In this document: positions 25,301 to 38,431 of the stretch, piece after piece
How positions within the stretch are numbered: position 1 is the stretch's first letter
Layout: every line of letters begins with the position of its first letter
DNA from: Drosophila pseudoobscura
Lineage: Eukaryota > Arthropoda > Insecta > Diptera > Drosophilidae
Length of the DNA stretch: 64,000 bases
Assembly (NCBI RefSeq): GCF_009870125.1
Contig: NC_046679.1
Coordinates: 17,050,001-17,114,000, forward strand
Direction of reading: 5' to 3'
Position numbers and translations under genes: made by a program
The notes under the pieces: model-generated
Databases searched by the model: none
Told to the model about the DNA's origin: nothing
Seen by the model: only the letters and a program-made list of their open reading frames with translations

Positions 25301-28109
25301 CCGGCCCGTCCCGGCCCAGCCTGACCCACACACGCAATTATATTTGCCTTAGGTCGGCATTAGTTTACCGAATAGTTCAGTCCAGAGCTCAGTTGGCTCC
25401 GGGGATGGAATTGGGATGGGGTCTGCTTCCAAGAGTCATATCCGCTTCCGTTACAGGCGACAGGCGACAGGCGACTGTTTTTCATATGCTTGATGTGTGC
25501 GGTTTGTGGTGATTGTTGCGACATCCATTTGATCGAAATGGGATTGTCGAGAGTTTCCTGCGTACTGGACCACACGGAAGACTGTGACGCAGAGTGACGC
25601 CCCTCCTCCCAACCTCTCTCCTATTCGGCAGCAGTCAATTATTTGGGGCAAATATTTGCTTCTGACTTGACATATTTCTCTACTTGGCGTCGAGTGCTCA
25701 GAGATAAGCACTTGACAACTCGGTTTCGATGATGCTGTTTTTGCCAAAGTAAATAGTCAAAAATATAAAACTTCATAAATGGATGGAGCGAGGCAAACGG
25801 GAAACGGGAAACGGAAAATAGGCAATGCTCACATCAACTGAAGCTCGGAAATGCACTTTAAGGCACTCTACTGTGTCTTCGAATCTTAAATTTGGGGCAG
25901 ATTCTCTACAAAGTAGGCAATGATTTTATCCTGTCCAAGTGTACAAGTGACGGGATAGCTGATGTCCAACAGTACGTACCGTTCTAACGAGAAATACTAG
26001 CTCGAATGGACCAAATAAAAACTTCTTGGGTAAGTAGGAGAATGCTGTGGGTAAATATTAGGGAGATTAGTTATAAGTTCTAAAAGGACCAGGACTCATA
26101 AGTGCCAAGAAATGGGCAACTTTTAATCCCAACCCAATCCTGTAGGAATGATCTCCTTAAAGTGCCTCAGATCTCCAACGAGGAAAGTGCAGATTTGGGG
26201 TAGATAAAATTCGAAAATCTTCTTAAACCTTCAACCAATTAAAACCACATTTAGTAAATAAAATAACTATATGTAAATCATTTATCTGCTCTGCGCTTTT
26301 CTGTTCCAATTTGAATTCCAGATGGTGTCTTTCTTTGTCTCTCATCAAAGACTTTCGGTTTCTTTTGTGAGGCTTTCATTATAACTTCTGCAGGACACCT
26401 CGGGTGAATGTCCTAGAAGGAAATTTTCAAAGTTGCTTTTTTTCTAACCGCCCTGGTTCTCTTTTGAGGGACTCAGAGAGAGGGAGAGAGAGTGATGTAG
26501 AGAGGGGAGAGCGAGGGAGGGGGTGCTCCTAACGACTGATATCTTGTGCATTCAACTCGGTTACTACGCACTTATCTCATCTCTGGGACTGCGACTGTTA
26601 CTGTGCATAGAATTTTGACAGACAATTAGCAGCAGAGCGATGGCAACGTTGCCAACTCCGTCTTTGACTCTCCTCTCGTTTCACTCTGCGCTTTCCACTC
26701 CTCTTCTCCGCTCTCCTCTCCTCTCCTTTCCTTTGTGCCCTGCTCGACACTTTTATGAGGGTTTTTCTTTTTATTGTGCTACGCATTTTCTATGACATTT
26801 TTGACGCTTACGATTCGAGCACTGTCTTAATTGCTGCTTTATGACGTGTGCTCTCAAATGACACGCAGCATTGCCAGCCCCGATTATGATTTAGTTCAAA
26901 AGAGAGGAGCGGGCCGGGCAGATAGGCGCCATAAAGATTAAACGGGAGTGTAGTAACAAAGATTGTTGCTTTTGCACCCGTCAGTCCGCCATAAAACGCT
27001 CCTCCTACCCATCTTCAGCCTCCTCAACTCTGTTCGCATATCAAGTGTGAAGTTCTCTAAATATTTGCCAGGCCATATAAAATATTTACAATGTATACCA
27101 TGTGTGGCAATTGTCATGCCAAACGGCCGTAAATGAGATATACGAGTATATCTCAAAAGTACGACGACTAGTTCGTAGAGGGAGACACTGGAGACTTTAA
27201 ACAATTCCCTCTAATGCCACTCAATGCGTTCTGGACTTTAATGCGTCTTTAATGCAATAAATTACTTCCTAAATATGTATTTTCATGGATTCAAAAAATC
27301 AGAAAAATACAGTAGTAACCTAATGTTAAGAAATACGAGTACATTTTATTTTCTGCGCCCCAGCAATTATTATAATATGTGAATACATTATATACCTCAA
27401 ATCAAACAGTTGTGTCCATTACTCGTAAATCAAAAGGGAATATGTTATTCGTATAGCGTAAAGTAGGTAAATTGTTGCTCACAATCAACCAAATCTCTAA
27501 AATATTTAGAGATCGAAATCTTGTGCAGTTAAAGTATAATAAAAGTCGTCTGTTTTTTGCCTGGATTACTCCCATTTGATTCAATTTATTAACTTGGGAG
27601 AAGCGAAGATGGATTGCTTGCTTTGGATGCAAAATAAAAATTGAATCTGAGTCTCACAGGAACGCACCCACCCAGTGGGAAATATTCTATAATATCCTCG
27701 CCAATGAATGACTTGGACAAGGTCGCCAGATTGGCTGGTTCCAGTCAATTACCCGCATAACATGCATCTAAATCAGAGGCCATGCCACCAAGGCAATCTC
27801 CCGAGCTTAGCCATTCTTGGTCGGGCCCATTCCTCACCTGCGCCACTCCGCTCTGCCCAGAACTCATACTCGTGCTCGTATCTCTGGTAAATTTATAGAA
27901 ACAATTTATATATACGTACCCATACACACATGTACACATGTGCATACACTCGCATTTGTGCCTTTGGATTCGCATAAAAGAGTCGTATATTCAAAATTTG
28001 CATTTCAACATAAAATTATTTCTGAAGATTTTAATGACAAATTATGGCCGCGTAAATTATGTTGGCTCACCGGCTTCCCTCCCTCCCCCAGATTGCACCT
28101 TCCACCTTC

Positions 28110-28136
28110 TATTTATATTTATATTTATATTTATAT
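28110..28136. repeat. (TATTTA)n microsatellite
   Basis: Four and a half units of TATTTA in intergenic DNA. A CCACAC-rich repeat follows at 28181-28223 and an 11-base G run at 28330-28340. Confidence 0.85.
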
Positions 28137-28180
28137 CGTAAAGGCGAACCACCCACGGACCACATCCACCGCCATAGACA

Positions 28181-28223
28181 CCCACCCACACCCACACCTA
28201 CACCAACACCAACCCACCCACCA
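28181..28223. repeat. CCCACA/CCAACA-rich simple repeat
   Basis: C-rich strand with runs of CCCACA, CACCTA and CACCAA. No coding meaning seen. Confidence 0.75.
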
Positions 28224-29451
28224 TCGCCAAAATGGCAATAAAAATATTTCGCTACAGATCTTATTCAGCTTTATTTCGCCATTTTTATTTGTTTTCGGGC
28301 TGGAGTTATGTACGAGGATGGTATGGGGAGGGGGGGGGGGAGGAGGTGGATGCCATCCTCCAGCCTGTCCCCTTCGTCCTTTGCCTCTGTTTGGCCTGGC
28401 TTTGTTATATTTGCTTTCCTTTTTTCATACATTTTACAGCGTCGCTGGCGAAACCTCTTTATATGTATGTTTTGTATCTTTACGCTTGCCTGGCACTTAT
28501 CCTCCTTGGTCCTGGCCGCCTGCCACCTGCTGTCTCCTGAGTCCTGAGTCCTGCCTTCCTCTGTCTGCCTGTCTACCAGGAAGCCAGGCCGTGTTCACCT
28601 TGCGATTTGTTTTTAAAAGCCGCTCAGCTGTGGCTCAAGCAACTTTCTGTTTGGTACCTTTGTTAAAACAATAAAATTATTATTATTGCTCCACATGTTG
28701 GAATTCGAGGACTTAAAATGTTGTTTCGCTGCGAGAACCCATCTTCCCGTCTGCCTCCCCAATCCCCTCATCCGCATCCCCCATCCCCATCGGCATCTGA
28801 TACTCTTATAATCATCGTCCATCATTTCTCTGACATCTTCGCCTCGGACCCGCCCTGGGAATTTGTCATGCAATTTCATTTCTTTGTTGTGTTCGTTTCT
28901 TTCTCGTTTTGTGCCATTCAGCAGCAATTTTATGTCATTTGTTGATTGTGTAAATTTCGCGTTTAGCAGGCAGTCAGCCCTTAGCCCTTCCTGGTCCTGG
29001 TGCGGACCTGCGGCTGGTCATGGGTCTTGGTCTGTCCGACGGCTAAGGCTAAGGCTAAGGATCCGGCGCTCGCATTTGAAAGGTGCTAAAGGATTTTATG
29101 TTCGGCTTATTTGCGTTTTTAGTAGCCCAAACAGGCAGGCAGCTACTTATGGTCGCGACCCTGCGCGCGATGTCCTCCCCTCTACTCTCCGCTCGCGACT
29201 TGGCTACATAAAAAATGATTTACTATATGGCGGGTCTCCCTTTATGACAAGTCGTAAATTGCATTTTATGTCGCATCTTCGCTGGCTTTTTGTCTTGCTG
29301 GGCCGGGCAGGGAGGGCTTTCCTTTCGTTTTTCGCTGGCACTTTCATTCCCGGTATATTTGTTAATTAAGATTGAGAACGATGTGCGGCAACTGCACACA
29401 GAAATGGCCAATTATGCAACGTGTTTGCATCTGCAACGCTGCATCTGCATC

Positions 29452-29477
29452 TGTAGCTGTAGCTGTAGCTGTAGCTG
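29452..29477. repeat. (TGTAGC)n hexanucleotide repeat
   Basis: Four perfect units. A related CTGTAT repeat lies at about 29739-29793. Confidence 0.85.
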
Positions 29478-31441
29478 AAATAGCGAACTCTGACTAATCC
29501 GCTAGTGCAACTGCAACGTAGCACACCAAAGACCTTTCCCCTTCCCAGCCCCTCGCCATGTTGCTTATTTTAATTAGACTCTGGCTGGGGCTCCGAGCCG
29601 GCTTTGGGCACAAAAGGTAAGCGCAAATGTGCTGCCTTCCGCTGCGGAAATAGCAGCTCCTTGAGGGCTCCTCCAGCTCGATCCCCACCCGCAGCACATC
29701 CATCTCTGCTGCTTGGATGCAAGTACGCGTAAGCATTTGCATTTGTACCTGTATCTGTATCTGTATCTGCATGTGCATCTGTAAGTGTAACTGGGCTTCT
29801 TCGAGGAGGCCGTATGTTGTTTGTCGTCGCCTGCTTATGGAAAAGCCAGCAAGAACAGCGGAGAACAGCCTTTGCCGGGCCAAGAAAACCAGCCAAGAGA
29901 TTACGAAACGTGTCACAAGTGCAGTCTGCATCTTTTTGAAGTTACTATATGCCTAGAATGGCAGTGGACCCCCTCAGTGTGCCGCCTAATGAGTGGAATT
30001 AGAATTCAACATATGGCAAAAAAGTCACGTTTTGTGAAATTAATGATTTGGGGCGACAGCGACGGCGTCATCCTCATTGCCTCTGACAGATACTTGAGGC
30101 TTGATTCGTTGCCGGTTTCCTTGAAACTGGCAGAACTCAGACATCTGGACAACAGAAACCCGCTCCTCTAGAGCATCGTCGTGTCACATTCCTTGCATTC
30201 CTTCATACCTTCGATGTGAGGAAATTTCCTTTCCTGGGGACTGATTCAGGTCGAATCAGCCTCAAAAACACTCAATCACTACCCGAACATAGCCACAAAT
30301 GAAATCTCTATTGAAGCACAATTTATTGAATGAGTGTGGACGCAGTAAAGAAGCGTTGAAATCAAAACCCAAATTAGATCACATTAGGCCCTAATTTGGC
30401 TTCGAAAATCAGGCATAACCGGAAACTGGCGAGGCGATGTCAAAACTTGTCCCATTCATAACAATAAGCCCCATAAATTTATAATCTGCCTACTCTGCTC
30501 TGCTTCGAGTTCGAAGTCTCTAATGATGAAGTGCGATCATAAATTTTAGTTCCGTAGGCAAATCTGGAAACCTGATTTGATGTAATCTCACTTGAAAATC
30601 ACTCAATGTATATGCCTATGAAATTGTCCCCAATTCCGCATGGTTTCAAACCGAGAACAATCGGTGATCTGTAAAAACATATGGGAATTTTTTTTCATAG
30701 AAGAATGTGATAATATTTGTATAAATTAATTGTATCTTAGAGTGAAACATTTTGAAAATTCTGCTGATGTGGCATCTGTAGCAGTAAAAAATATATTTCG
30801 AAAGAAAAGTTCTTCTATTTTAACATAAATTAAAGTATTGTGTGTTTTATCTAATTATCGATCTGCTTGTTTTGCTTTATAAAAGATCGTAGAGAATTAT
30901 TGCATATATTCCTGATCAGCACCAACAGCCTACTCGTTTTACCCATGATAGTCTGTCCGGCCATAAGATCGCAGAGATCTCCGAGATTGTAATAGCCAGC
31001 TCAACCACTTTCTGAACCTATACACTCGTAAGACTATGAATTTTATATAAGGAACATGGAAAACAAATTTACTAATGGTTATTAACCAACCACCTACATT
31101 TGGAGTTGACGTGCAAGTGCAAGTTACACCAAGCCGAAGCCTGTGGCGCGTAGAACGTAGCTAGGCAGAAACGCAATCGACCGAGGGGTAGTGCTGCATA
31201 ACGCACATAAAACCAACACATAAACGGTCGATAGATAGATGCCGGATAGATAGATGTTGGGAATGTTGGACTATATGTCGAACAATCGATGTACATATAT
31301 CGATGCTCTTCCGAATCATCGAAGTAGTCGTATCTGAAATGCTTTCTTTAATCAAAGTTTATTTTTTTCAGACCTAATTCTCTCAACAAAATTCGCGATT
31401 GCCAGTGATTCCGACCAAAGTTTAGCGCTTCCTGCTTGAAG

Positions 31442-32090
31442 ATGGAGCCGATCAAGGAACCGCCTCAGACATTTATCTTTGACGTCGTGGTCACCAATCT
31501 AGAGGCACAGGGCGTAGAAATCGCCGACCCCAAGCGGCTGGTGATCGATGTGAACTTCAATCGTATGCCATTGACCCTCACCTCGAGCCGGATCAATGTC
31601 AACGAGTTCAAGCCGGGCAGCGGTCTTCAGTTCGAGACGGAGCCCAACGCCCTTCGCCACACCCTCGAGGAATGCGGCATGACGTTCGTGGTAAAGTACG
31701 ACGATCGCGCAGTGGGCAACGGAGAGATAGCCTTCCCTACCATGGTCACAGAGCGCATCGAACCAGGGATGAGTGACATCATCCACGTGGACACGTGCGT
31801 GTTGGGTAATGGGGCTGAGCCGGCCGGTATGCTGGAGATCCGCTGCCGCCTGATCATCCGTTGCAGTGATCAGCCGAAGTATGTAAAGAGCGCTGACACC
31901 AACTCAGATCCAATACTAATCAAAGTCTTTTCGAAATATCCGCAGGGTGGGAGGGAGCGAGTGCGAGCGGGACATGGACAACAGCATCAATCCGCAGGAC
32001 ATAATGTTCGTGGTGGGTGCGTCACGGCACTGTCCCAGTCCTTGCGATCCCTGCCTAGACGCCATGGACTTAGATTCGGATTCCCATTGA
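31442..32090 (+). CDS. uncharacterised 193-aa two-exon protein
   Basis: I do not recognise this family with confidence. Exon 1 is 31442-31878, with a strong donor GTATGT at 31879. Exon 2 is 31946-32090, after the acceptor CCGCAG. The phase fits and the intron is 67 nt. Residues about 9-140 alternate hydrophobic and polar strands (FIFDVVVTNLEAQGV, then MTFVVKYDDRAVGNGEIAF and MLEIRCRLIIRC), which looks like a C2-like beta sandwich. This is inference only. The second exon adds a short acidic tail with a Cys cluster, HCPSPCDPCLDAMD. No signal peptide or membrane segment is present, so the protein is probably intracellular. The unspliced frame runs on to 32170 but loses protein-like composition after the donor. 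A DRE-like TATCGATG lies at 31298-31305 and AATAAA at 32571-32576. Confidence 0.8.
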
Positions 32091-32570
32091 CAATCCTGTA
32101 TATTCCTTTCCAGAAAACCAGATCCAGGGGCAGCGTGCCGCCGGCCTCGTCGGTATCCGGAGGAGTTTAATCGATTTAGTAGCACAGCGTAGCGCGGATT
32201 ACCAAGGGAATACGCGGAATACCAAGGGAAATGCCGTATTTGCCTCTATATCTGGTGGTTAGCTGTACTAATGTCTGTATTTCAAATTGATTTTGTCACG
32301 TGAGGCGAAGAGCACAAGAAATTGGAAAATGTTCTTTTATAAATCAGTCAAAATAATCTAGGGCTAAAGGTAGAAAATATATTGAGTAACCACTTTAAGC
32401 AATCTTTATCTTCTGCTACAAAAGATGCGAGTATCTGACAAGCATCCCAGATTGGGATAACTTCTTTGTTAGTACCTGTAGTTCTCTTGATTCTATTAAT
32501 ATAGTATTCGTTGACTGCATGCGATCAGGTGAATATTCCATGGACACTTCGTGTATCCAAATTAAACCCC

Positions 32571-32576
32571 AATAAA
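32571..32576 (+). terminator. candidate poly(A) signal of the 193-aa gene
   Basis: AATAAA about 480 nt after the stop codon at 32088-32090. It is the first clear signal I see downstream. Confidence 0.45.
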
Positions 32577-35500
32577 TAGTGTGTTTCTTCTGATTAAAAC
32601 TGCTTTGCCCAATCTATCTAATAGATACACATGCTCGTGTGTGGCTTAAACTGAAACACGCAAACTGACAGACCGACAGCCCGACAGACCGATAGACCAG
32701 CAGAGGGGCACTCGGGAACGGGCCGAATGAAGAAATATGAGTATGCAAATAAGCTTAAAGCGCACAATCGCAATCAAATACGACAGCAACAATAACTAGC
32801 GTAGCGTAGCGGTAAAGTGTTTAGACACGCAATGTCAATAAAGTATCTTATCTGGGAACATACGTTGAGCGGGCGATGGTTACGGATACGGATACGATAC
32901 GTTACGATACGTTACTCGTCGTGTCCCGCTCATATAAGGCACGACACCGCCGTCGCACAATGTCTGTTATTCTTTTCTTTTTTCGGTGGGAGATGTTGGT
33001 GGATGTTGGGGAAAGGGAGCTCGCTCCGTCGTGGCCCATTCAAAAATGCGTGCCTACGAATTCTGATTATACATATACTTCTATCGCACGGGTCGAGAAC
33101 AGAACAAAACAAAAAAAAAAACACCAAACTTAACAATGTCAAAGGGTTCGGTTTCTGAGCATTGGGTCGTGGGCACTGGCACCAGCTCTGCCTCTGGCTC
33201 GTGCTTTGGCTGTTCTTGAGTGCTACTCAGTCTCCGTCTCCGTCTCCGTGGGAGTGTATGCGTGTGTATCTTTTTGTGTTCGCAAATGATCTTTGCATGT
33301 TTGAAAAACATTTTAGCATGAAGGGCGTGGCAAGTGCGTAACGGACAGAGAGGCAGACAGATAGGCGGAGAGACGAGCGTTGGCCCGGACAGACATCGAG
33401 TCGAAAATTGCAAATTGAAATGTTACAGTTAAGCACGTATTAAGGTTTGGTTTGGATGGCATGTGTGCAGCGATAAATCGATGCGATGTATGGATTTCAT
33501 TGGAATCAATGTGTATCCATCCAACCAAAATCCAAAGCCACGCTAGTCTGCTCCATCCTACAGGGTCGAACAGGCCCGTTTCCAAAACAAAATCATTTCT
33601 AATAAACGTAAATGAGCCGCGGCACGGAACAATCGCTGATAGCCGAAGCTCAGATACGCTCGAAGGTACAGACAAGGGGTTCACTTGAAGAAATAGATTT
33701 CGTTTAAATTTTCCATTGTAATTCCTACATAAAGTATCCATTATTAGTGAATTCCTGCATTCAGATTTAAAGGTTTTATTGTATTCTATGGCTCAACGGA
33801 ATTACGATTTACTTATAATATATAAACAGTACTCATTCAGCGACATTATTATTCACATATATACATATATGTATAAAGCTCTATTGGTTCTATAACTCAT
33901 TTGATCGGTGTTATTTGCATACAAATTGATGGGATATTTATGAATTAGTTGTCCTCCTACGGAGCACCGCAACAAAGGCAGAGTCAAATGTAAGGCGGGA
34001 TTGTGTAAGCGAGTGTCTTCCATTGATATGTAAATTTTAATGGCCAAATAATCGCATGTATCTCCAATGTAAAAGCTTAATAAATTGATTAAATTCTTGG
34101 CTTTTATTAGGAAGTTGTCATTAAGTCATCAGCGGACGGCGGAGCTGCCACTAATTTGGCCGCTGCTATTAATTGTTGCCTTCGACAAGCAATTCGTTAA
34201 AGACCAATCGCAAACACGCCAAAACAGACCCAGCTTTTGGCATCATACTCGTATGTAAATTGGACAGAGACACAGTCTCAGTTCCGAGATTGGTATAATA
34301 AATGTTCGGGCCGAGAGAAACACATGTAAGGCATCTAGAAATGAGATTTTAAACGTTTAAGGCGAAGTATATAGTATGCTGCTGCTGCCGGCCCCAGTTT
34401 TGCATAGAGATATTCTAAGGAGGGGACTGGTATGATGGGACTGCGACCCATGACGAATGCCCAGCAAATGCAAATGGGAATGTGAATGGCTACAATACAC
34501 AATGGACCTGGATTTCCCAGAAATTGGTCCGCACTATCGCTGGCAGTTGTTCGCTCAGCGCACGCGATCGCACCGTTTCGTGTTTCCATTAGGCACTCAC
34601 AGATACACACTAGCACACTCTCACACTCGCACACTCGAACAGAGATGCATCTTAGTGCGGTTTGTTTACGTGGTGGAGATGCATCTTGCTATTTTTACAT
34701 TGCATCCCGCATAACTTATTCTCTTCAATTCTAAACATTCCGTGTATTTCTTCCTAATTTGCTCATTGCTCTTCTTTTTATTGAACGGCCCAGCAGTCAA
34801 AGAATATTTATTGATGATATGACCACACCTATTTTATGAGCTAGCCAGCCCAGCCCACCGCCCCATACCACAGCAACTGTGCTGCAACCAGTCGCAGTCC
34901 TAGTACCGGTGCCAGAAATAAACCACAAATCCCTAGTGCTAAGTCCAAAATAAAAGCCAAGTCGATGGGAAGTGGGAGATGCGACTGCGGCTGCGGCTAC
35001 GGCTACCATGGGTATTTGTGGGTGTGGGACTGGGACTGAGTGCACTGCCATCTCACTTGAGATTTCTCACACCTCATCTCTGTCAGACGGGGTTTTTTTG
35101 GGAGTCCGCGTTGGAGTTGCAGCTGGAGAAGGTGGGGTTGGTGGGAGACGTTGGGGTGGCGCATCCACGTGCCATGCTTTTGATCTGTTTAGCATTCCGT
35201 GGCACATCAGAAAGTCGTAACTATTGACAAGATCTGGAGCACCAACAAACTCGCCAGCAACCGAGAAGCCGAGAAGAATTGTTTTTCGAATCTGTTCAGA
35301 TCGCGATTGAGGAGTCGAATGCGTTTCGGCAGCCCAGCGCTCGTGTATTTTGTATTTGTTTGCATTAATTTGTATATGTTACTTTAACGATTTAATGCAC
35401 AGCATGGCACCGACCCGCCCCGACCCGACTGGGCATCCATCGAATGGAGTTCGATTCCCCATTCCCAGGTGATTGCACTCTCCGCCGCGGATTCGTTTGG

Positions 35501-35807
35501 GTGGCCGTGCACCCGGACCACTGCCACTCCCCTGTCCGTGCCGCAGCCATATCTCACAGACTCGATCTACAAAAGTCAATTCGGATTCGGATTGGGGGGC
35601 GCTCTTCCCGCTGGGGCTGGCTAGCGCAAATTGCCCGTGCGTTCCTTCACTACAACTTTCTTTCCGTATCAAATTGTGTGGATATTGCGCATCAATCACT
35701 TGATAAAGAACAACAGTGCCGCCGCTCTCACATGATGAATAACATCTGGCCGAATCAGAATTAAGGCCCAATGTTTTGCGCCAAATAAAAGTACGAGTGC
35801 GGCTGCG

Positions 35808-35844
35808 AGTGGGGGTGCGGGTGGGGGTGGGGGTGCGGGAGGAG
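35808..35844. repeat. G-rich tract with quadruplex potential
   Basis: Five G runs of three or more separated by one to three bases (GTGGGGGTGCGGGTGGGGGT and onward) meet the usual pattern for a G-quadruplex. Confidence 0.6.
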
Positions 35845-37196
35845 TGTATGGAAATCCACTTGAAATGCTGCGCCAACTTATGGACTTGGCTCGTCACAGA
35901 ATAAACATATTGATTGATAAGTGAATAATTCGTGAATAAGCCACGGATGTTTGCTTTAATTAATTTTGAATTGGCAAGTGAAGGAATCATCTTGAATAAC
36001 ATTTCCGCTCCCGGACTCCCATCTCACATCCTACCCAGATATTATTTCATTATTCATTTCTTGTGTGTGCTCTTTTTGGGCGAAATATTGATATTGTAAA
36101 TCAAATTGTTCAAATTTAATCATATTAAACATCAATAAATTGTTATATTTTTACATTGTGTACATGGTGTGTATTCCTATATGGAATCACTATTCCTATC
36201 TAGCAATTTTACATATTGTCCGAAAAGTAATCGTGTCTAGCCGTAGTTATCTTAACTTTTATTGCTCTGTACATAGCATGTATACTATTATTTTAGTTAG
36301 TTAGGGTCAAATGTTCCATCAGTTTCTCACCGCTTGTAATAAAATATCAAAAAGTACCACCTGCGAAAGGTTCTAATTTTCGTTTAGGTAACCTTTTATA
36401 TATGGAAGAAAACCTGTAACAAATATGAACATTTTTTGTAAATTCTTATATTTCCTTTTCCTCTTAAAAGCTCATTTGTATCTATTCGTATGATTCGTAT
36501 ATGGTTTTGCTTAAATACTTAATCGTACTACGGCGTATGCATAGGTATGTAAAGTACTTTTTCCTATTTATTTTTCCCATATAATTTGAATAGCACCACC
36601 AATAATTTGTAGAAACAATTAGTTATCGGGTAAGCAGAGTGTTTCTGTCGAGTAATCGTGTCTAGCTCTAATTACTTTTACAGCGACAACTTTTATCGCC
36701 CGTCGCAGGGAATATCTCCAGTTTGATGCGAAATCTTCACGCATAAATGACCAGGCAGGAGGCAGGAGGCAGAAGGCAGGGAGGTGGAAATTTGTCAGTT
36801 GCCGTTTTGTTGTCTGGTTTTTGTTGGCTTTAAAGATTTGCCATGGCATAGTCCGGCTTCGGCCTACAATTTACGAAATGCCGCACTCCACTCTGCTGTT
36901 GAGCTCGAATATCGTGTGCCAAGTTTCGAGCGAGCGCTCTCTTCCGATTCGTATTTCACATGCTGGTCTCTTCGGCCACGCGCGCTCCTCTCTCGCTCTC
37001 TTTGCTTGGGTTTCGTAGTTCGAATTTCGAAAAGAAATCAAAGCAGACAACGCAACGACTAACTCTGGGCATTCTTCGGGCGAAGCTATAACGGTACACA
37101 AGTTGCTGTCGGAAAACGGAAAACGCGAGCGTCCCAAGTGGAAATGTAGCCCAATCCGTTCGCTTCGGGGTATCCATCTAAAGCGGCCCTCGCACT

Positions 37197-37214
37197 CACA
37201 CACACACACACACA
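37197..37214. repeat. (CA)n microsatellite
   Basis: Nine CA units in noncoding DNA. Confidence 0.85.
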
Positions 37215-37762
37215 ACCACTCGCACGCACTCTCGGGCTCGTACCACTACAGGCGCCGCCGTGTGTCTTCGTATATGTGAGTAGAGCGCGTGCACAGGTGT
37301 TGGTGTTGGTGCTGGCGCTGGCATTGTATTCGGATACAGGATTTGCTGAAGTGCTTAATGAAACCATCGAGAGTGATAAATGTAAATGATTCGTTAATAC
37401 CAAACGTATCCAATGACCAAAGTGCGGTTCCAACCATCCCATTTCCAGCCTCCAGTCCTGAGCCTCGTACTCGTACTCGTCCCCGTACCCGTAGTGTGAA
37501 AGAGTCTGTCGACTCGTTCGGTTTGCCGGTATTTTTGCACAATCGTATCGTACCGGCAACGGAAATCAAAACCGAATATTGAAGCCGTAACTCAGTTGCA
37601 TTACCTGATGTGATGCGGCACAAGGATTACTCAAAAAATCGTATAAATTTTGTGAAAATCCACAACTATCGGAAACAGCAGCAACAGTACGACTGTAGTA
37701 GCCCAGCCTGACTTTGGAAATCGCTTAAATTCCCTTGCCCCTGTACCACTCGAAACCAATCC

Positions 37763-37831
37763 GCTCCACTCCACTCCACACCACTCTAGCCCACTCCACT
37801 CCACTCCACTCCACACCGTGCCATTCCACTC
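37763..37831. repeat. (CCACT)n pentanucleotide repeat
   Basis: About twelve imperfect CCACT units with CCACA variants. A shorter related run lies at about 42444-42461. Confidence 0.85.
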
Positions 37832-38402
37832 CAATCTGCCTCACTCGACAGGCTCATTGCTCGGTTTGTGGTGCCACTGTCACTGTCGCTCTCGCAGGCG
37901 CTGCCGTGCCCCGACTTCGTCGATAATTGGAATTTACGACTGTGGCATAAAAAAGGAGAACAGAGGCACAAGGATATAGCCCAGGCAGGGGCACGGGCAC
38001 GGGCACGGGCCTCAGAGGCTCTTCCCACACAGGCTCGTCCTCGCCAATGTTGTTGTTCGGTGACTCCGACTCGTCCACAATGCTCTGTTCTCCGTCGTAT
38101 TCTGTCTCCTACTCCTCTCCTACCACTCTCCTAAGCAGAAGCAGTCAGCCCTTCGATAGTGCCGTGTAAATATTTTTGTTTCCTGTCCTCGCTCGGAGTG
38201 TGGTACTGTGCGGTGACGTCCGGTGTGTTGCGGTGCGGTTCAATTGGCCTGTCACCGGCAGGCGCGCTGATTTGTTATGGTAATAGTTGTCAAAACGAGA
38301 GAGATTCGAGAGATCTTTAGTGGCACTTGATTACACTTGGCAACATGACAAATGTATTGTATGCTTTATTGTGCTGTATTGTGCGGATAGTGTGCGCTTA
38401 GC

Positions 38403-38431
38403 GAAATCCAAATCGAAATCGAAATCGAAAC
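38403..38431. repeat. (AAATCG)n repeat
   Basis: Four units of AAATCG in a region that may be 5' UTR of the downstream receptor gene. Confidence 0.75.

Larger units (their letters stand above)
19970..31440. other. gene desert of about 11 kb
   Basis: I find no exon chain, no tRNA and no recognised microRNA on either strand. Long frames present (for example at 25000-25512 and 27817-28674) have repeat-driven or chance composition. The DNA contains microsatellites, homopolymer runs and Cys/Trp-type chance frames only. It may hold enhancers of yurt, Act87E or the downstream genes, or unrecognised noncoding RNAs. Confidence 0.5.

Noticed and set aside
25000..25512. 170-aa frame
   Set aside because: No domain, mixed composition with a GGCCC repeat inside, and no promoter or poly(A) context.
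27817..28674. 285-aa frame in the gene desert
   Set aside because: Built from TATTTA, CCACAC and G-run repeats. Protein composition is not natural.
31879..32170. Unspliced continuation of the 193-aa gene
   Set aside because: A strong donor and acceptor with matching phase remove this part and give a much better C-terminus in another frame.
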